Assembly (NCBI GenBank): GCA_958450325.1
Contig: OY288257.1
Coordinates: forward strand, 11,799,873 to 11,863,872
Direction: 5' to 3'
From: Agrostemma githago
Taxonomy: Eukaryota > Streptophyta > Magnoliopsida > Caryophyllales > Caryophyllaceae
DNA: 64,000 nucleotides
The notes beneath the pieces were generated by a model, which searched no databases, was not told the origin of the DNA, and was given only the letters and a program-made list of their open reading frames with translations. Each line of letters opens with the position of its first letter. Position 1 is the stretch's first letter. Below are positions 12,601 through 25,452 of this stretch, piece by piece. The position numbers and the translations under genes are program-made.

Positions 12601-13460
12601 CCCTCTTAGGGTTCAGTTTCTTGCGGGTTTAGTGACCTTGAATAAGGAAAATGGTTTAGGGTTGGATTAGGCGGAGCCGCGAAGCGGGTTCGTCTAATCC
12701 AACCCTAAACCCTTTTACGTCCCGTCTTATGCAGTACCCTACTCTTAAGGTTCAGTGCCCCATCTTTGAATCACACCCACGACAGGGTTCACCAATACTC
12801 TCTTAGGGTTAAGTTTCTTGTGGGTTTAGTGACCTTGAATAAGGAAAAGGGTTTAGGGTTGGATTAGGCGGAGCCGCGAAGCGGGTCCGCCTAATCCAAC
12901 CCTAAACCCTTTTCTGTCTCGTCTTATGCAATACCCTACTCTTAAGGTTCAGTGCCTCATCTTTGAATCACATCCACGACAGGGTTCACCAACACCCTCT
13001 TAGGGTTCAGCTTCTTGCGGGTTTCGTGACCTTGAATAAGGAAAATTGTTTAGGGTTGGATTAGGCGGAGCCGCGAAGCGGGTTCGCCTAATCCAACCCT
13101 AAACCCTTTTCCGTTCCGTCTTATGCAGTACCCTACTCTTAAGGTTCAGTGCCCCATCTTTGAATCACATCCACGACAGGGTTCACCAGTACTCTCTTAG
13201 GGTTCAGTTTCTTGCGGGTTTAGTGACCTTGAATAAGGAAAAGGGTTTAGGGTTGGATTAGGCGAAGCCGCGAAGCGGGTTCGCCTAATCCAACCCTAAA
13301 CCCTTTTCCGTCTTGTCTTATGCAGTACCCTACTCTTAAGGTTCAGTGCCCCATCTTTTAATCACATCCACGACAGGGTTCACCAATACCCTCTTAGGGT
13401 TCAGTTTCTTGCGGGTTTAGTGACCTTGAATAAGGAAAAGGGTTTAGGGTTGGATTAGGC
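6688..13460 (+). repeat. HOR B: 12-mer of 2323 bp, 2.9 copies
   Basis: Copies lie at 6688-9010, 9011-11333 and 11334-13460, the last lacking its final monomer. In order the monomers are L S L S L L L L L L L L. Markers recur at 2323 bp: ccaggagaggg (6688, 9011, 11334), gactctaaaccc (6885, 9208, 11531), ttttacgtccc (8027, 10350, 12673), and aaaattgtttaggg in the monomers at 8224, 10547 and 12870. The tenth monomer of copies 1 and 2 (8618, 10941) shares a 1-bp loss giving accctactctaagg; copy 3 (13264) keeps the full form. Copies 1 and 2 are thus the closer pair. Confidence 0.95.
8618..8813 (+). repeat. Long monomer with 1-bp deletion (B, monomer 10)
   Basis: 196 bp: accctactctaagg instead of accctactcttaagg near 8690. 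The same loss is in 10941-11136, 2323 bp on, but not in 13264-13460, so it arose after the third B copy separated. Confidence 0.92.
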
Positions 13461-16400
13461 GGAGCCGCGAAGCGGGTTCGCCTAATCCAACCCTAAACCC
13501 TTTTCCGTGCCGTCTTATGCAGTACCCTACTCTTAAGGTTCAGTGCCCCATCTTTTAATCACATCCACGACAGGGTTCACCAATACCCTCTTACGGTTCA
13601 GTTTCTTGCGGGTTTAGTGACCTTGAATAAGGAAAAGAGTTTAGGGTTGGATTAGGCAGATCCGCGAAGCGGGTTCGCCTAATCCAACCGTAAACCCTTT
13701 TCCATCCCGTCTTATGCAGTTCCCTACTCTTAAGGTTCAGTGCCCCATCTTTTAATCACATCCACGACAGGGTACACCAATACCCTCTTAGGGTTCAGTT
13801 TCTTGCGGGTTTAGTGACCTTGAATAAGGAAAAGGGTTTAGGGTTGGATTAGGCGGAGCCGCGACCCTAAACCCTTTTACGTCCCGTCTTATGCAGTACC
13901 CTACTCTTAAGGTTCAGTGCCCCATCTTTTTTTCACATCCACGACAGGGTTCACTAATACCCTCTTAGGGTTCAGTTTCTTGCGGGTTTAGTGACCTTGA
14001 ATAAGGAAAAGGGTTTAGGGCTGGATTAGGCGGAGCCGCGAAGCGGGTCCGCCTAATTCAACCCAAAACCCTTTTCCGTCCCGTCTTATGCAGTACCCTA
14101 CTCTTAAGGTTCAGTGCCCCATCTTTGAATCACATCCACGACTGGGTTCACCAATACCCTCTTAGGGTTCAGTTTCTTGCGGGTTTAGTGACCTTGAATA
14201 AGGAAAAGGGTTTAGGGCTGGATTAGGCGGAGCCGCGAAGCGGGTCCGCCTAATTCAACCCTAAACCCTTTTCCGTCCCGTCTTATGCAGTACCCTACTC
14301 TTAAGGTTCAGTGCCCCATCTTTGAATCACACCCACGACAGGGTTCACCAATACTCTCTTAGGGTTCAGTTTGTTGCGGGTTTAGTGACCTTGAATAAGG
14401 AAAAGGGTTTAGGGTTGGATTAGGCAGAGCCGCGAAGCGGGTTCGCCTAATCCAACCCTAAACCCTTTTCCGTCCCGTCTTATGCAGTACCCTACTCTTA
14501 AGGTTCAGTGCCCCATCTTTGAATCACATCCACGACTGGGTTCACCAATACCCTCTTAGGGTTCAGTTTCTTGCGGGTTTAGTGACCTTGAATAAGGAAA
14601 AGGGTTTAGGGCTGGATTAGGCGGAGCCGCGAAGCGGGTCCGCCTAATTCAACCCTAAACCCTTTTCCGTCCCGTCTTATGCAGTACCTACTCTTAAGGT
14701 TCAGTGCCCCATATTTGAATCACATGCACGACAGGGTTCACCAATACCCTCTTAGGGTTCAGTTTCTTGCGGGTTTAGTGACCTTGAATAAGGAAAAGGG
14801 TTTAGGGTTGGATTAGGCAGAGCCGCGAAGCGGGTTCGCCTAATCCAACCCTAAACCCTTTTCCGTCCCGTCTTATGCAGTACCCTACTCTTAAGGTTCA
14901 GTGCCCCATCTTTGAATCACATCCACGACAGGGTTCACTAGTACTCTCTTAGGGTTCAGTTTCTTGCGGGTTTAGTGACCTTGAATAAGGAAAAGGGTTT
15001 AGGGTTGGATTAGGCGAAGCCGCGAAGCGGGTTCGCCTAATCCAACCCTAAACCCTTTTCCGTCCCGTCTTATGCAGTACCCTACTCTTAAGGTTCAGTG
15101 CCCCATCTTTTAATCACATCCACGACAGGGTTCACCAATACCCTCTTAGGGTTCAGTTTCTTGCGGGTTTAGTGTCCTTTAATAAGGAAAAGGGTTTAGG
15201 GTTGGATTAGGTGGAGCCGCGACCCTAAACCCTTTTCCTTCCCGTCTTATGCAGTACCCTACTCTTAAGGTTCAGTTCCCCATCTTTGAATCACATCCAC
15301 GACAGGGTTCACCAATACTCTCTTAGGGTTCAGTTTCTTGCGGGTTTAGTGACCTTGAATAAGGAAAAGGGTTTAGGGTTGGATTAGGCGAAGCCGCGAA
15401 GCGGGTCCACCTAATCCAACCCTAAACCCTTTTCCGTCCCGTCTTATGCAGTACCCTACTCTTAAGGTTCAGTGCCCCATCTTTGAATCACATCCACGAC
15501 AGGGTTCACCAGTACTCTCTTAGGGTTCAGTTTCTTGCGGGTTTAGTGACCTTGAATAAGGAAAAGGGTTTAGGGTTGGATTAGGCGGAGCCGCGAAGCG
15601 GGTCCGCCTAATCCAACCCTAAACCCTTTTCGGTCCCGTCTTATGCAATACCCTACTCTTAAGGTTCAGTGCCTCATCTCTGAATCACATCCACGACAGG
15701 GTTCACGAATACCCTCTTAGGGTTCAGTTTCCTGCGGGTTTAGTGACCTTCAATAAGGAAAATGGTTTAGGGTTGGATTAGGCGGAGCCGCGAAGCGGGT
15801 CCGCCTAATCCAACCCTAAACCCTTTTCCGTCCCGTCTTATGCAGTACCCTACTCTTAAGGTTCAGTGCCCCATCTTTGAATCACACCCACGACAGGGTT
15901 CACCAATACCCTCTTAGGGTTCAGTTTCTTGCGGGTTTAGTGACCTTGAATAAGGAAAAGGGTTTAGGGTTGGATTAGGCGGAGCCGCGAAGCGGGTCCG
16001 CCTTATCCAACCCTAAACCCTTTTCCGTCCCGTCTTATGCAGCACCCTACTCTTAAGGTTCAGTGCCCCATCTTTGAATCACATCCACGACAGGGTTCAC
16101 CAATACCCTCTTAGGGTTTAGTTTCTTGCGGGTTTAGTGACCTTGAATAAGGAAAAGGGTTTAGGGCTGGATTAGGCAGAGCCGCGAAGCGGGTCCGCCT
16201 AATTCAACCCTAAACCCTTTTTCGTCCCGTCTTATGCAGTACCCTACTCTTAAGGTTCAGTGCCCCATCTTTTAATCACATCCACGACAGGGTTCACCAG
16301 TACTCTCTTAGGGTTCAGTTTCTTGCGGGTTTAGTGACCTTGAATAAGGAAAAGGGTTTAGGGTTGGATTAGGCGGAGCCGCGAAGCGGGTCCGCCTAAT

Positions 16401-19400
16401 CCAACCCTAAACCCTTTTCGGTCCCGTCTTATGCAATACCCTACTCTTAAGGTTCAGTGCCTCATCTCTGAATCACATCCACGACAGGGTTCACGAATAC
16501 CCTCTTAGGGTTCAGTTTCTTGCGGGTTTAGTGACCTTCAATAAGGAAAATGGTTTAGGGTTGGATTAGGCGGAGCCGCGAAGCGGGTCCGCCTAATCCA
16601 ACCCTAAACCCTTTTCCGTCCCGTCTTATGCAGTACCCTACTCTTAAGGTTCAGTGCCCCATCTTTGAATCACATCCACGACAGGGTTCACCAATACCCT
16701 CTTAGGGTTCAGTTTCTTGCGGGTTTAGTGACCTTGAATAAGGAAAAGGGTTTAGGGTTGGATTAGGCAGAGCCGCGAAGCGGGTCCGCCTAATCCAACC
16801 CTAAACCCTTTTCCGTCCCGTCTTATGCAGTACCCTACTCTTAAGGTTCAGTGCCCCATCTTTGAATCACACCCACGACAGGGTTCACCAATACTCTCTT
16901 AGGGTTCAGTTTCTTGCGAGTTTAGTGACCTTGAATAAGGAAAAGAGTTTAGGGTTGGATTAGGCAGAGCCGCGAAGCGGGTTCGCCTAATCCAACCCTA
17001 AACCCTTTTCCGTCCCGTCTTATGCAGCACCCTACTCTTAAGGTTCAGTGCCCCATCTTTGAATCACATCCACGACAGGGTTCACCAATACCCTCTTAGG
17101 GTTTAGTTTCTTGCGGGTTTAGTGACCTTGAATAAGGAAAAGGGTTTAGGGCTGGATTAGGCAGAGCCGCGAAGCGGGTCCGCCAAATTCAACCCTAAAC
17201 CCTTTTCCGTCCCGTCTTATGAAGTACCCTACTCTTAAGGTTCAGTGCCCCATCTTTTAATCACATCCACGACATGGTTCACCAATACCCTCTTAGGGTT
17301 TAGTTTCTTGCGGGTTTAGTGACCTTGAATAAGGAAAAGGGTTTAGGGCTGGATTAGGCAGAGCCGCGAAGCGGGTCCGCCTAATTCAACCCTAAACCCT
17401 TTTTCGTCCCGTCTTATGCAGTACCCTACTCTTAAGGTTCAGTGCCCCATCTTTTAATCACATCCACGACAGGGTTCACCAATACCCTCTTAGGGTTCAG
17501 TTTCTTGCGGGTTTAGTGACCTTGAATAAGGAAAAGGGTTTAGGGTTGGATTAGGCAGAGCCGCGAAGCGGGTTCGCCTAATCCAACCCTAAACCCTTTT
17601 CCGTCCCGTCTTATGCAGTACCCTACTCTTAAGGTTCAGTGCCCCATCTTTGAATCACATCCACGACAGGGTTCACCAATACCCTCTTAGGGTTCAGTTT
17701 CTTGCGGGTTTAGTGACCTTGAATAAGGAAAAGGGTTTAGGGTTGGATTAGGCGGAGCCGCAAAGCGGGTCCGCCTAATCCAACCCTAAACCCTTTTCCG
17801 TCCCGTCTTATGCAGTACCCTACTCTTAAGGTTCAGTGCCCCATCTTTGAATCACACCCACGACAGGGTTCACCAATACTCTCTTAGGGTTCAGTTTCTT
17901 GCGAGTTTAGTGACCTTGAATAAGGAAAAGAGTTTAGGGTTGGATTAGGCAGAGCCGCGAAGCGGGTTCGCCTAATCCAACCCTAAACCCTTTTCCGTCC
18001 CGTCTTATGCAGCACCCTACTCTTAAGGTTCAGTGCCCCATCTTTGAATCACATCCACGACAGGGTTCACCAATACCCTCTTAGGGTTTAGTTTCTTGCG
18101 GGTTTAGTGACCTTGAATAAGGAAAAGGGTTTAGGGTTGGATTAGGCAGAGCCGCGAAGCGGGTCCGCCAAATTCAACCCTAAACCTTTTTCCGTCCCGT
18201 CTTATGAAGTACCCTACTCTTAAGGTTCAGTGCCCCATCTTTTAATCACATCCACGACAGGGTTCACCAATACCCTCTTAGGGTCTAGTTTCTTGCGGGT
18301 TTAGTGACCTTGAATAAGGAAAAGGGTTTAGGGCTGGATTAGGCAGAGCCGCGAAGCGGGTCCGCGTAATTCAACCCTAAACCCTTTTTCGTCCCGTCTT
18401 ATGCAGTACCCTACTCTTAAGGTTCAGTGCCCCATCTTTTAATCACATCCACGACAGGGTTCACCAATACCCTCTTAGGGTTCAGTTTCTTGCGGGTTTA
18501 GTGTCCTTTAATAAGGAAAAGGGTTTAGGGTTGGATTAGGTGGAGCCGCGACCCTAAACCCTTTTCCTTCCCGTCTTATGCAGTACCCTACTCTTAAGGT
18601 TCAGTTCCCCATCTTTGAATCACATCCACAACAGGGTTCACCAATACTCTCTTAGGGTTCAGTTTCTTGCGGGTTTAGTGACCTTGAATAAGGAAAAGGG
18701 TTTAGGGTTGGATTAGGCGAAGCCGCGAAGCGGGTCCTCCTAATCCAACCCTAAACCCTTTTCCGTCCCGTCTTATGCAGTACCCTACTCTTAAGGTTCA
18801 GTGCCCCATCTTTGAATCACATCCACGACAGGGTTCACCAGTACTCTCTTAGGGTTCAGTTTCTTGCGGGTTTAGTGACCTTGAATAAGGAAAAGGGTTT
18901 AGGGTTGGATTAGGCGGAGCCGCGAAGCGGGTCTGCCTAATCCAACCCTAAACCCTTTTCGGTCCCGTCTTATGCAGTACCCTACTCTTAAGGTTCAGTG
19001 CCCCATCTTTGAATCACATCCACGACAGGGTTCACCAGTACTCTCTTAGGGTTCAGTTTCTTGCGGGTTTAGTGACCTTGAATAAGGAAAAGGGTTTAGG
19101 GTTGGATTAGGCGAAGCCGCGAAGCGGGTCCTCCTAATCCAACCCTAAACCCTTTTCCGTCCCGTCTTATGCAGTACCCTACTCTTAAGGTTCAGTGCCT
19201 CATCTTTGAATCACATCCACGACAGGGTTCACGAGTACTCTCTTAGGGTTCAGTTTCTTGCGGGTTTAGTGACCTTCAATAAGGAAAATGGTTTAGGGTT
19301 GGATTAGGCGGAGCCGCGAAGCGGGTCCGCCTAATCCAACCCTAAACCCTTTTCCGTCCCGTCTTATGCAGTACCCTACTCTTAAGGTTCAGTGCCCCAT

Positions 19401-22400
19401 CTTTGAATCACATCCACGACAGGGTTCACCAATACCCTCTTAGGGTTCAGTTTCTTGCGGGTTTAGTGACCTTGAATAAGGAAAAGGGTTTAGGGTTGGA
19501 TTAGGCGGAGCCGCGAAGCGGGTCCGCCTAATCCAACCCTAAACCCTTTTCCGTCCCGTCTTATGCAGTACCCTACTCTTAAGGTTCAGTGCCCCATCTT
19601 TGAATCACACCCACGACAGGGTTCACCAATACTCTCTTAGGGTTCAGTTTCTTGCGAGTTTAGTGACCTTGAATAAGGAAAAGAGTTTAGGGTTGGATTA
19701 GGCAGAGCCGCGAAGCGGGTTCGCCTAATCCAACCCTAAACCCTTTTCCGTCCCGTCTTATGCAGCACCCTACTCTTAAGGTTCAGTGCCCCATCTTTGA
19801 ATCACATCCACGACAGGGTTCACCAATACCCTCTTAGGGTTTAGTTTCTTGCGGGTTTAGTGACCTTGAATAAGGAAAAGGGTTTAGGGCTGGATTAGGC
19901 AGAGCCGCGAAGCGGGTCCGCCAAATTCAACCCTAAACCCTTTTCCGTCCCGTCTTATGAAGTACCCTACTCTTAAGGTTCAGTGCCCCATCTTTTAATC
20001 ACATCCACGACAGGGTTCACCAATACCCTCTTAGGGTTTAGTTTCTTGCGGGTTTAGTGACCTTGAATAAGGAAAAGGGTTTAGGGCTGGATTAGGCAGA
20101 GCCGCGAAGCGGGTCCGCCTAATTCAACCCTAAACCCTTTTTCGTCCCGTCTTATGCAGTACCCTACTCTTAAGGTTCAGTGCCCCATCTTTGAATCACA
20201 CCCACGACAGGGTTCACCAATACTCTCTTAGGGTTCAGTTTCTTGCGAGTTTAGTGACCTTGAATAAGGAAAAGAGTTTAGGGTTGGATTAGGCAGAGCC
20301 GCGAAGCGGGTCCGCCAAATTCAACCCTAAACCCTTTTCCGTCCCGTCTTATGAAGTACCCTACTCTTAAGGTTCAGTGCCCCATCTTTTAATCACATCC
20401 ACGACAGGGTTCACCAATACCCTCTTAGGGTTTAGTTTCTTGCGGGTTTAGTGACCTTGAATAAGGAAAAGGGTTTGGGGCTGGATTAGGCAGAGCCGCG
20501 GAGCGGGTCCGCCTAATTCAACCCTAAACCCTTTTTCATCCCGTCTTATGCAGTACCCTACTCTTAAGGTTCAGTGCCCCATCTTTTAATCACATCCACG
20601 ACAGGGTTCACCAATACCCTCTTAGGGTTCAGTTTCTTGCGGGTTTAGTGTCCTTTAATAAGGAAAAGGGTTTAGGGCTGGATTAGGCAGAGCCGCGAAG
20701 CGGGTCCGCCTAATTCAACCCTAAACCCTTTTTCGTCCCGTCTTATGCAGTACCCTACTCTTAAGGTTCAGTGCCCCATCTTTTAATCACATCCACGACA
20801 GGGTTCACCAATACCCTCTTAGGGTTCAGTTTCTTGCGGGTTTAGTGTCCTTTAATAAGGAAAAGGGTTTAGGGTTGGATTAGGTGGAGCCGCGACCCTA
20901 AACCCTTTTCCTTCCCGTCTTATGCAGTACCCTACTCTTAAGGTTCAGTTCCCCATCTATGAATCATATCCACGACAGGGTTCACCAATACTCTCTTAGG
21001 GTTCAGTTTCTTGCGGGTTTAGTGACCTTGAATAAGGAAAAGGGTTTAGGGTTGGATTAGGCGGAGCCGCGAAGCGGGTCCGCCTAATCCAACCCTAAAC
21101 CCTTTTCTGTCCCGTCTTATGCAGTACCCTACTCTTAAGGTTCAGTGCCCCATCTTTGAATCACATCCACGACAGGGTTCACCAGTACTCTCTTAGGGTT
21201 CAGTTTCTTGCGGGTTTAGTGACCTCGAATAAGGAAAAGGGTTTAGGGTTGGATTAGGCGGAGCCGCGACCCTAAACCCTTTTCCGTCCTGTCTTATGCA
21301 GTACCCTACTCTTAAGGTTCAGTGCCCCATCTTTTAATCACATCCACGACAGGGTTCACCAATACCCTCTTAGGGTTTAGTTTCTTGCGGGTTTAGTGAC
21401 CTTGAATAAGGAAAAGGGTTTAGGGCTGGATTAGGCAGAGCCGCGAAGCGGGTCCGCCAAATTCAACCCTAAACCCTTTTCCGTCCCGTCTTATGAAGTA
21501 CCCTACTCTTAAGGTTCAGTGCCCCATCTTTTAATCACATCCACGACAGGGTTCACCAATACCCTCTTAGGGTTTAGTTTCTTGCGGGTTTAGTGACCTT
21601 GAATAAGGAAAAGGGTTTAGGGCTGGATTAGGCAGAGCCGCGAAGCGGGTCCGCCTAATTCAACCCTAAACCCTTTTTCGTCCCGTCTTATGCAGTACCC
21701 TACTCTTAAGGTTCAGTGCCCCATCTTTGAATCACACCCACGACAGGGTTCACCAATACTCTCTTAGGGTTCAGTTTCTTGAGAGTTTAGTGACCTTGAA
21801 TAAGGAAAAGAGTTTAGGGTTGGATTAGGCAGAGCCGCGAAGCGGGTCCGCCAAATTCAACCCTAAACCCTTTTCCGTCCCGTCTTATGAAGTACCCTAC
21901 TCTTAAGGTTCAGTGCCCCATCTTTGAATCACATCCACGACAGGGTTCACCAATACCCTCTTAGGGTTTAGTTTCTTGCGGGTTTAGTGACCTTGAATAA
22001 GGAAAAGGGTTTAGGGCTGGATTAGGCAGAGCCGCGAAGCGGGTCCGCCTAATTCAACCCTAAACCCTTTTTCGTCCCGTCTTATGCAGTACCCTACTCT
22101 TAAGGTTCAGTGCCCCATCTTTTAATCACATCCACGACAGGGTTCACCAATACCCTCTTAGGGTTCAGTTTCTTGCGGGTTTAGTGTCCTTTAATAAGGA
22201 AAAGGGTTTAGGGTTGGATTAGGTGGAGCCGCGACCCTAAACCCTTTTCCTTCCCGTCTTATGCAGTACCCTACTCTTAAGGTTCAGTTCCCCATCTTTG
22301 AATCATATCCACGACAGGGTTCACCAATACTCTCTTAGGGTTCAGTTTCTTGCGGGTTTAGTGACCTTGAATAAGGAAAAGGGTTTAGGGTTGGATTAGG

Positions 22401-22952
22401 CGGAGCCGCGAAGCGGGTCCGCCTAATCCAACCCTAAACCCTTTTCTGTCCCGTCTTATGCAGTACCCTACTCTTAAGGTTCAGTGCCCCATCTTTGAAT
22501 CACATCCACGACAGGGTTCACCAGTACTCTCTTAGGGTTCAGTTTCTTGCGGGTTTAGTGACCTCGAATAAGGAAAAGGGTTTAGGGTTGGATTAGGCGG
22601 AGCCGAGACCCTAAACCCTTTTCCGTCCTGTCTTATGCAGTACCCTACTCTTAAGGTTCAGTGCCCCATCTTTTAATCACATCCACGACAGGGTTCACCA
22701 ATACCCTCTTAGGGTTCAGTTTCTTGCGGGTTTAGTGTCCTTTAATAAGGAAAAGGGTTTAGGGTTGGATTAGGTGGAGCCGCGACCCTAAACCCTTTTC
22801 CTTCCCGTCTTATGCAGTACCCTACTCTTAAGGTTCAGTGCCCCATCTTTTAATCACATCCACGACAGGGTTCACCTATACTCTCTTAGGGTTCAGTTTC
22901 TTGCGGGTTTAGTGACCTTGAATAAGAAAAAGGGTTTAGGGTTGGATTAGGC
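13461..22952 (+). repeat. Mosaic region C, mainly long monomers
   Basis: Forty-nine monomers, eight of them short (13855, 15213, 18542, 20886, 21260, 22225, 22599, 22776). No single HOR covers the region, but local periods are clear: 788 bp for the ttttcggtccc/gcctcatctctg monomer (15587, 16375); 985 bp for the gcgagttt/aagagtttaggg monomer (16769, 17754), which recurs at 19507; and 1339 bp between the gtggagcc short monomers at 20886 and 22225. The ggctggatt, aattcaaccc and ccaaattcaaccc variants are concentrated here and again after 35455. Two short monomers are adjacent at 22599 and 22776. Confidence 0.88.
14623..14818 (+). repeat. Long monomer with 1-bp deletion (gcagtacctac)
   Basis: 196 bp, having lost one C of the ccc run near 14688. 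The same change is seen in 38607-38802, a different sequence context, so it may have recurred in the C run. Confidence 0.88.
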
Positions 22953-23122
22953 GGAGCCGCGAAGCGGGTCTGCCTAATCCAACCCTAAACCCTTTTCCGT
23001 CCCGTCTTATGCAGTACCCTACTCTTAAGGTTCAGTGCCCCATCTTTGAATCACATCCACGACAGGGTTCACCAGTACTCTCTTAGGTTTCAGTGTCTTG
23101 CGGGTTTAGTGACCTTGAATAA

Positions 23123-23195
23123 GGAAAAGGGTTTAGGGTTGGATTAGGCGGAGCCGCGAAGCGGGTCCGCCTAATCCAACCCTAAACCCTTTTCC
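23123..23195. repeat. Junction palindrome, representative (73 bp)
   Basis: The end of one monomer and the start of the next form a near-perfect palindrome. The 27-bp left arm is 23123-23149 and its exact reverse complement is 23169-23195. Between them 23150-23168 forms an inner hairpin: ggagccgc, loop gaa, gcgggtcc. Of 35 possible pairs 34 are Watson-Crick; the exception is a G opposite G (23153 and 23165), present in almost every copy. Each of the 258 long monomers begins with a version of this structure, giving one potential cruciform about every 200-370 bp. GGGTTTAGGG in the left arm faces CCCTAAACCC in the right arm, so the telomere-like motifs meet head to head. Confidence 0.95.
23127..23191. 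other. Head-to-head telomere-like motifs
   Basis: GGGTTTAGGG (about 23129-23138) and CCCTAAACCC (about 23180-23189) flank the apex of the junction palindrome. Each is about one and a half units of the TTTAGGG telomere repeat, and aaccctaa matches the plant telo-box core. Almost every long monomer has both. True telomere is absent: no run of two or more full TTTAGGG units was seen. Binding by telomere-repeat proteins is possible but is inference. Confidence 0.75.
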
Positions 23196-25256
23196 GTCCC
23201 GTCTTATGCAGTACCCTACTCTTAAGGTTCAGTGCCCCATCTTTGAATCACATCCACGACAGGGTTCACCAATACCCTCTTAGGGTTCAGTTTCTTGCGG
23301 GTTTAGTGACCTTGAATAAGGAAAAGGGTTTAGGGTTGGATTAGGCGGAGCCGCGAAGCGGGTCCGCCTAATCCAACCCTAAACCCTTTTCCGTCCCGTC
23401 TTATGCAGTACCCTACTCTTAAGGTTCAGTGCCCCATCTTTGAATCACACCCACGACAGGGTTCACCAATACTCTCTTAGGGTTCAGTTTCTTGCGAGTT
23501 TAGTGACCTTGAATAAGGAAAAGAGTTTAGGGTTGGATTAGGCAGAGCCGCGAAGCGGGTTCGCCTAATCCAACCCTAAACCCTTTTCTGTCCCGTCTTA
23601 TGCAGCACCCTACTCTTAAGGTTCAGTGCCCCATCTTTGAATCACATCCACGACAGGGTTCACCAATACCCTCTTAGGGTTTAGTTTCTTGCGGGTTTAG
23701 TGACCTTGAATAAGGAAAAGGGTTTAGGGCTGGATTAGGCAGAGCCGCGAAGCGGGTTCGCCAAATTCAACCCTAAACCCTTTTCCGTCCCGTCTTATGC
23801 AGTACCCTACTCTTAAGGTTCAGTGCCCCATCTTTTAATCACATCCACGACAGGGTTCACCAATACCCTCTTAGGGTTCAGTTTCTTGCGGGTTTAGTGA
23901 CCTTGAATAAGGAAAAGGGTTTAGGGCTGGATTAGGCAGAGCCGCGACCCTAAACCCTTTTCCTTCCCGTCTTATGCAATACCCTACTCTTAAGGTTCAG
24001 TTCCCCATCTTTGAATCATATCCACGACAGGGTTCACCAATACTCTCTTAGGGTTCAGTTTCTTGCGGGTTTAGTGACCTTGAATAAGGAAAAGGGTTTA
24101 GGGTTGGATTAGGCGGAGCCGCGAAGCGGGTCCGCCTAATCCAACCCTAAACCCTTTTCCGTCCCGTCTTATGCAGTACCCTACTCTTAAGGTTCAGTGC
24201 CCCATCTTTGAATCACATCCACGACAGGGTTTACCAATACTCTCTTAGGGTTCAGTTTCTTGCGGGTTTAGTGACCTTGAATAAGGAAAAGGGTTTAGGG
24301 TTGGATTAGGCGGAGCCGTGAAGCGGGTCCGCCTAATCCAACCCTAAACCCTTTTCCGTCCCGTCTTATGCAGTACCCTACTCTTAAGGTTCAGTGCCCC
24401 ATCTTTTAATCACATCCACGACAGGGTTCACCAATACCCTCTTAGGGTTTAGTTTCTTGCGGGTTTAGTGACCTTGAATAAGGAAAAGGGTTTAGGGCTG
24501 GATTAGGCAGAGCCGCGAAGCGTGTCCGCCTAATTCAACCCTAAACCCTTTTTCGTACCGTCTTATGCAGTACCCTACTCTTAAGGTTCAGTGCCCCATC
24601 TTTTAATCACATCCACGACAGGGTTCACCAATACCCTCTTAGGGTTCAGTTTCTTGCGGGTTTAGTGTCCTTTAAAAAGGAAAAGGGTTTAGGGTTGGAT
24701 TAGGTGGAGCCGCGACCCTAAACCCTTTTCCTTCCCGTCTTATGCAGTACCCTACTCTTAAGGTTCAGTTCCCCATCTTTGAATCATATCCACGACAGGG
24801 TTCACCAATACTCTCTTAGGGTTCAGTTTCTTGCGGGTTTAGTGACCTTGAATAAGGAAAAGGGTTTAGGGTTGGATTAGGCGGAGCCGCGAAGCGGGTC
24901 CACCTAATCCAACCCTAAACCCTTTTCTGTCCCGTCTTATGCAGTACCCTACTCTTAAGGTTCAGTGCCCCATCTTTGAATCACATCCACGACAGGGTTT
25001 ACCAATACTCTCTTAGGGTTCAGTTTCTTGCGGGTTTAGTGACCTTGAATAAGGAAAAGGGTTTAGGGTTTGATTAGGCGGAGCCGCGACCCTAAACCCT
25101 TTTCCGTCCCGTCTTATGCAGTACCCTTCTCTTAAGGTTCAGTGCCCCATCTTTGAATCATATCCACGACAGGGTTCACCAATACTCTCTTAGGGTTCAG
25201 TTTCTTGCGGGTTTAGTGACCTTGAATAAGAAAAAGGGTTTAGGGTTGGATTAGGT

Positions 25257-25452
25257 GGAGCCGCGAAGCGGTCCGCCTAATCCAACCCTAAACCCTTTTC
25301 CGTCCCGTCTTATGCAGTACCCTACTCTTAAGGTTCAGTGCCCCATCTTTGAATCACATCCACGACAGGGTTCACCAGTACTCTCTTAGGGTTCAGTTTC
25401 TTGCGGGTTTAGTGACCTCGAATAAGGAAAAGGGTTTAGGGTTGGATTAGGC
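25257..25452 (+). repeat. Long monomer with 1-bp deletion in the apex
   Basis: 196 bp: gaagcggtccgcc instead of gaagcgggtccgcc near 25270. The same form is at 25827 and 28327, both in HOR D. The loss falls at the strand position of the usual G opposite G mismatch, so the hairpin arm has one base fewer. Confidence 0.9.

Noticed and set aside
23123..23195. Hairpins as rho-independent terminators or tRNA-like genes
   Set aside because: The stem recurs in every long monomer, no T run follows the apex, and no cloverleaf or anticodon arm can be drawn. It belongs to the satellite.
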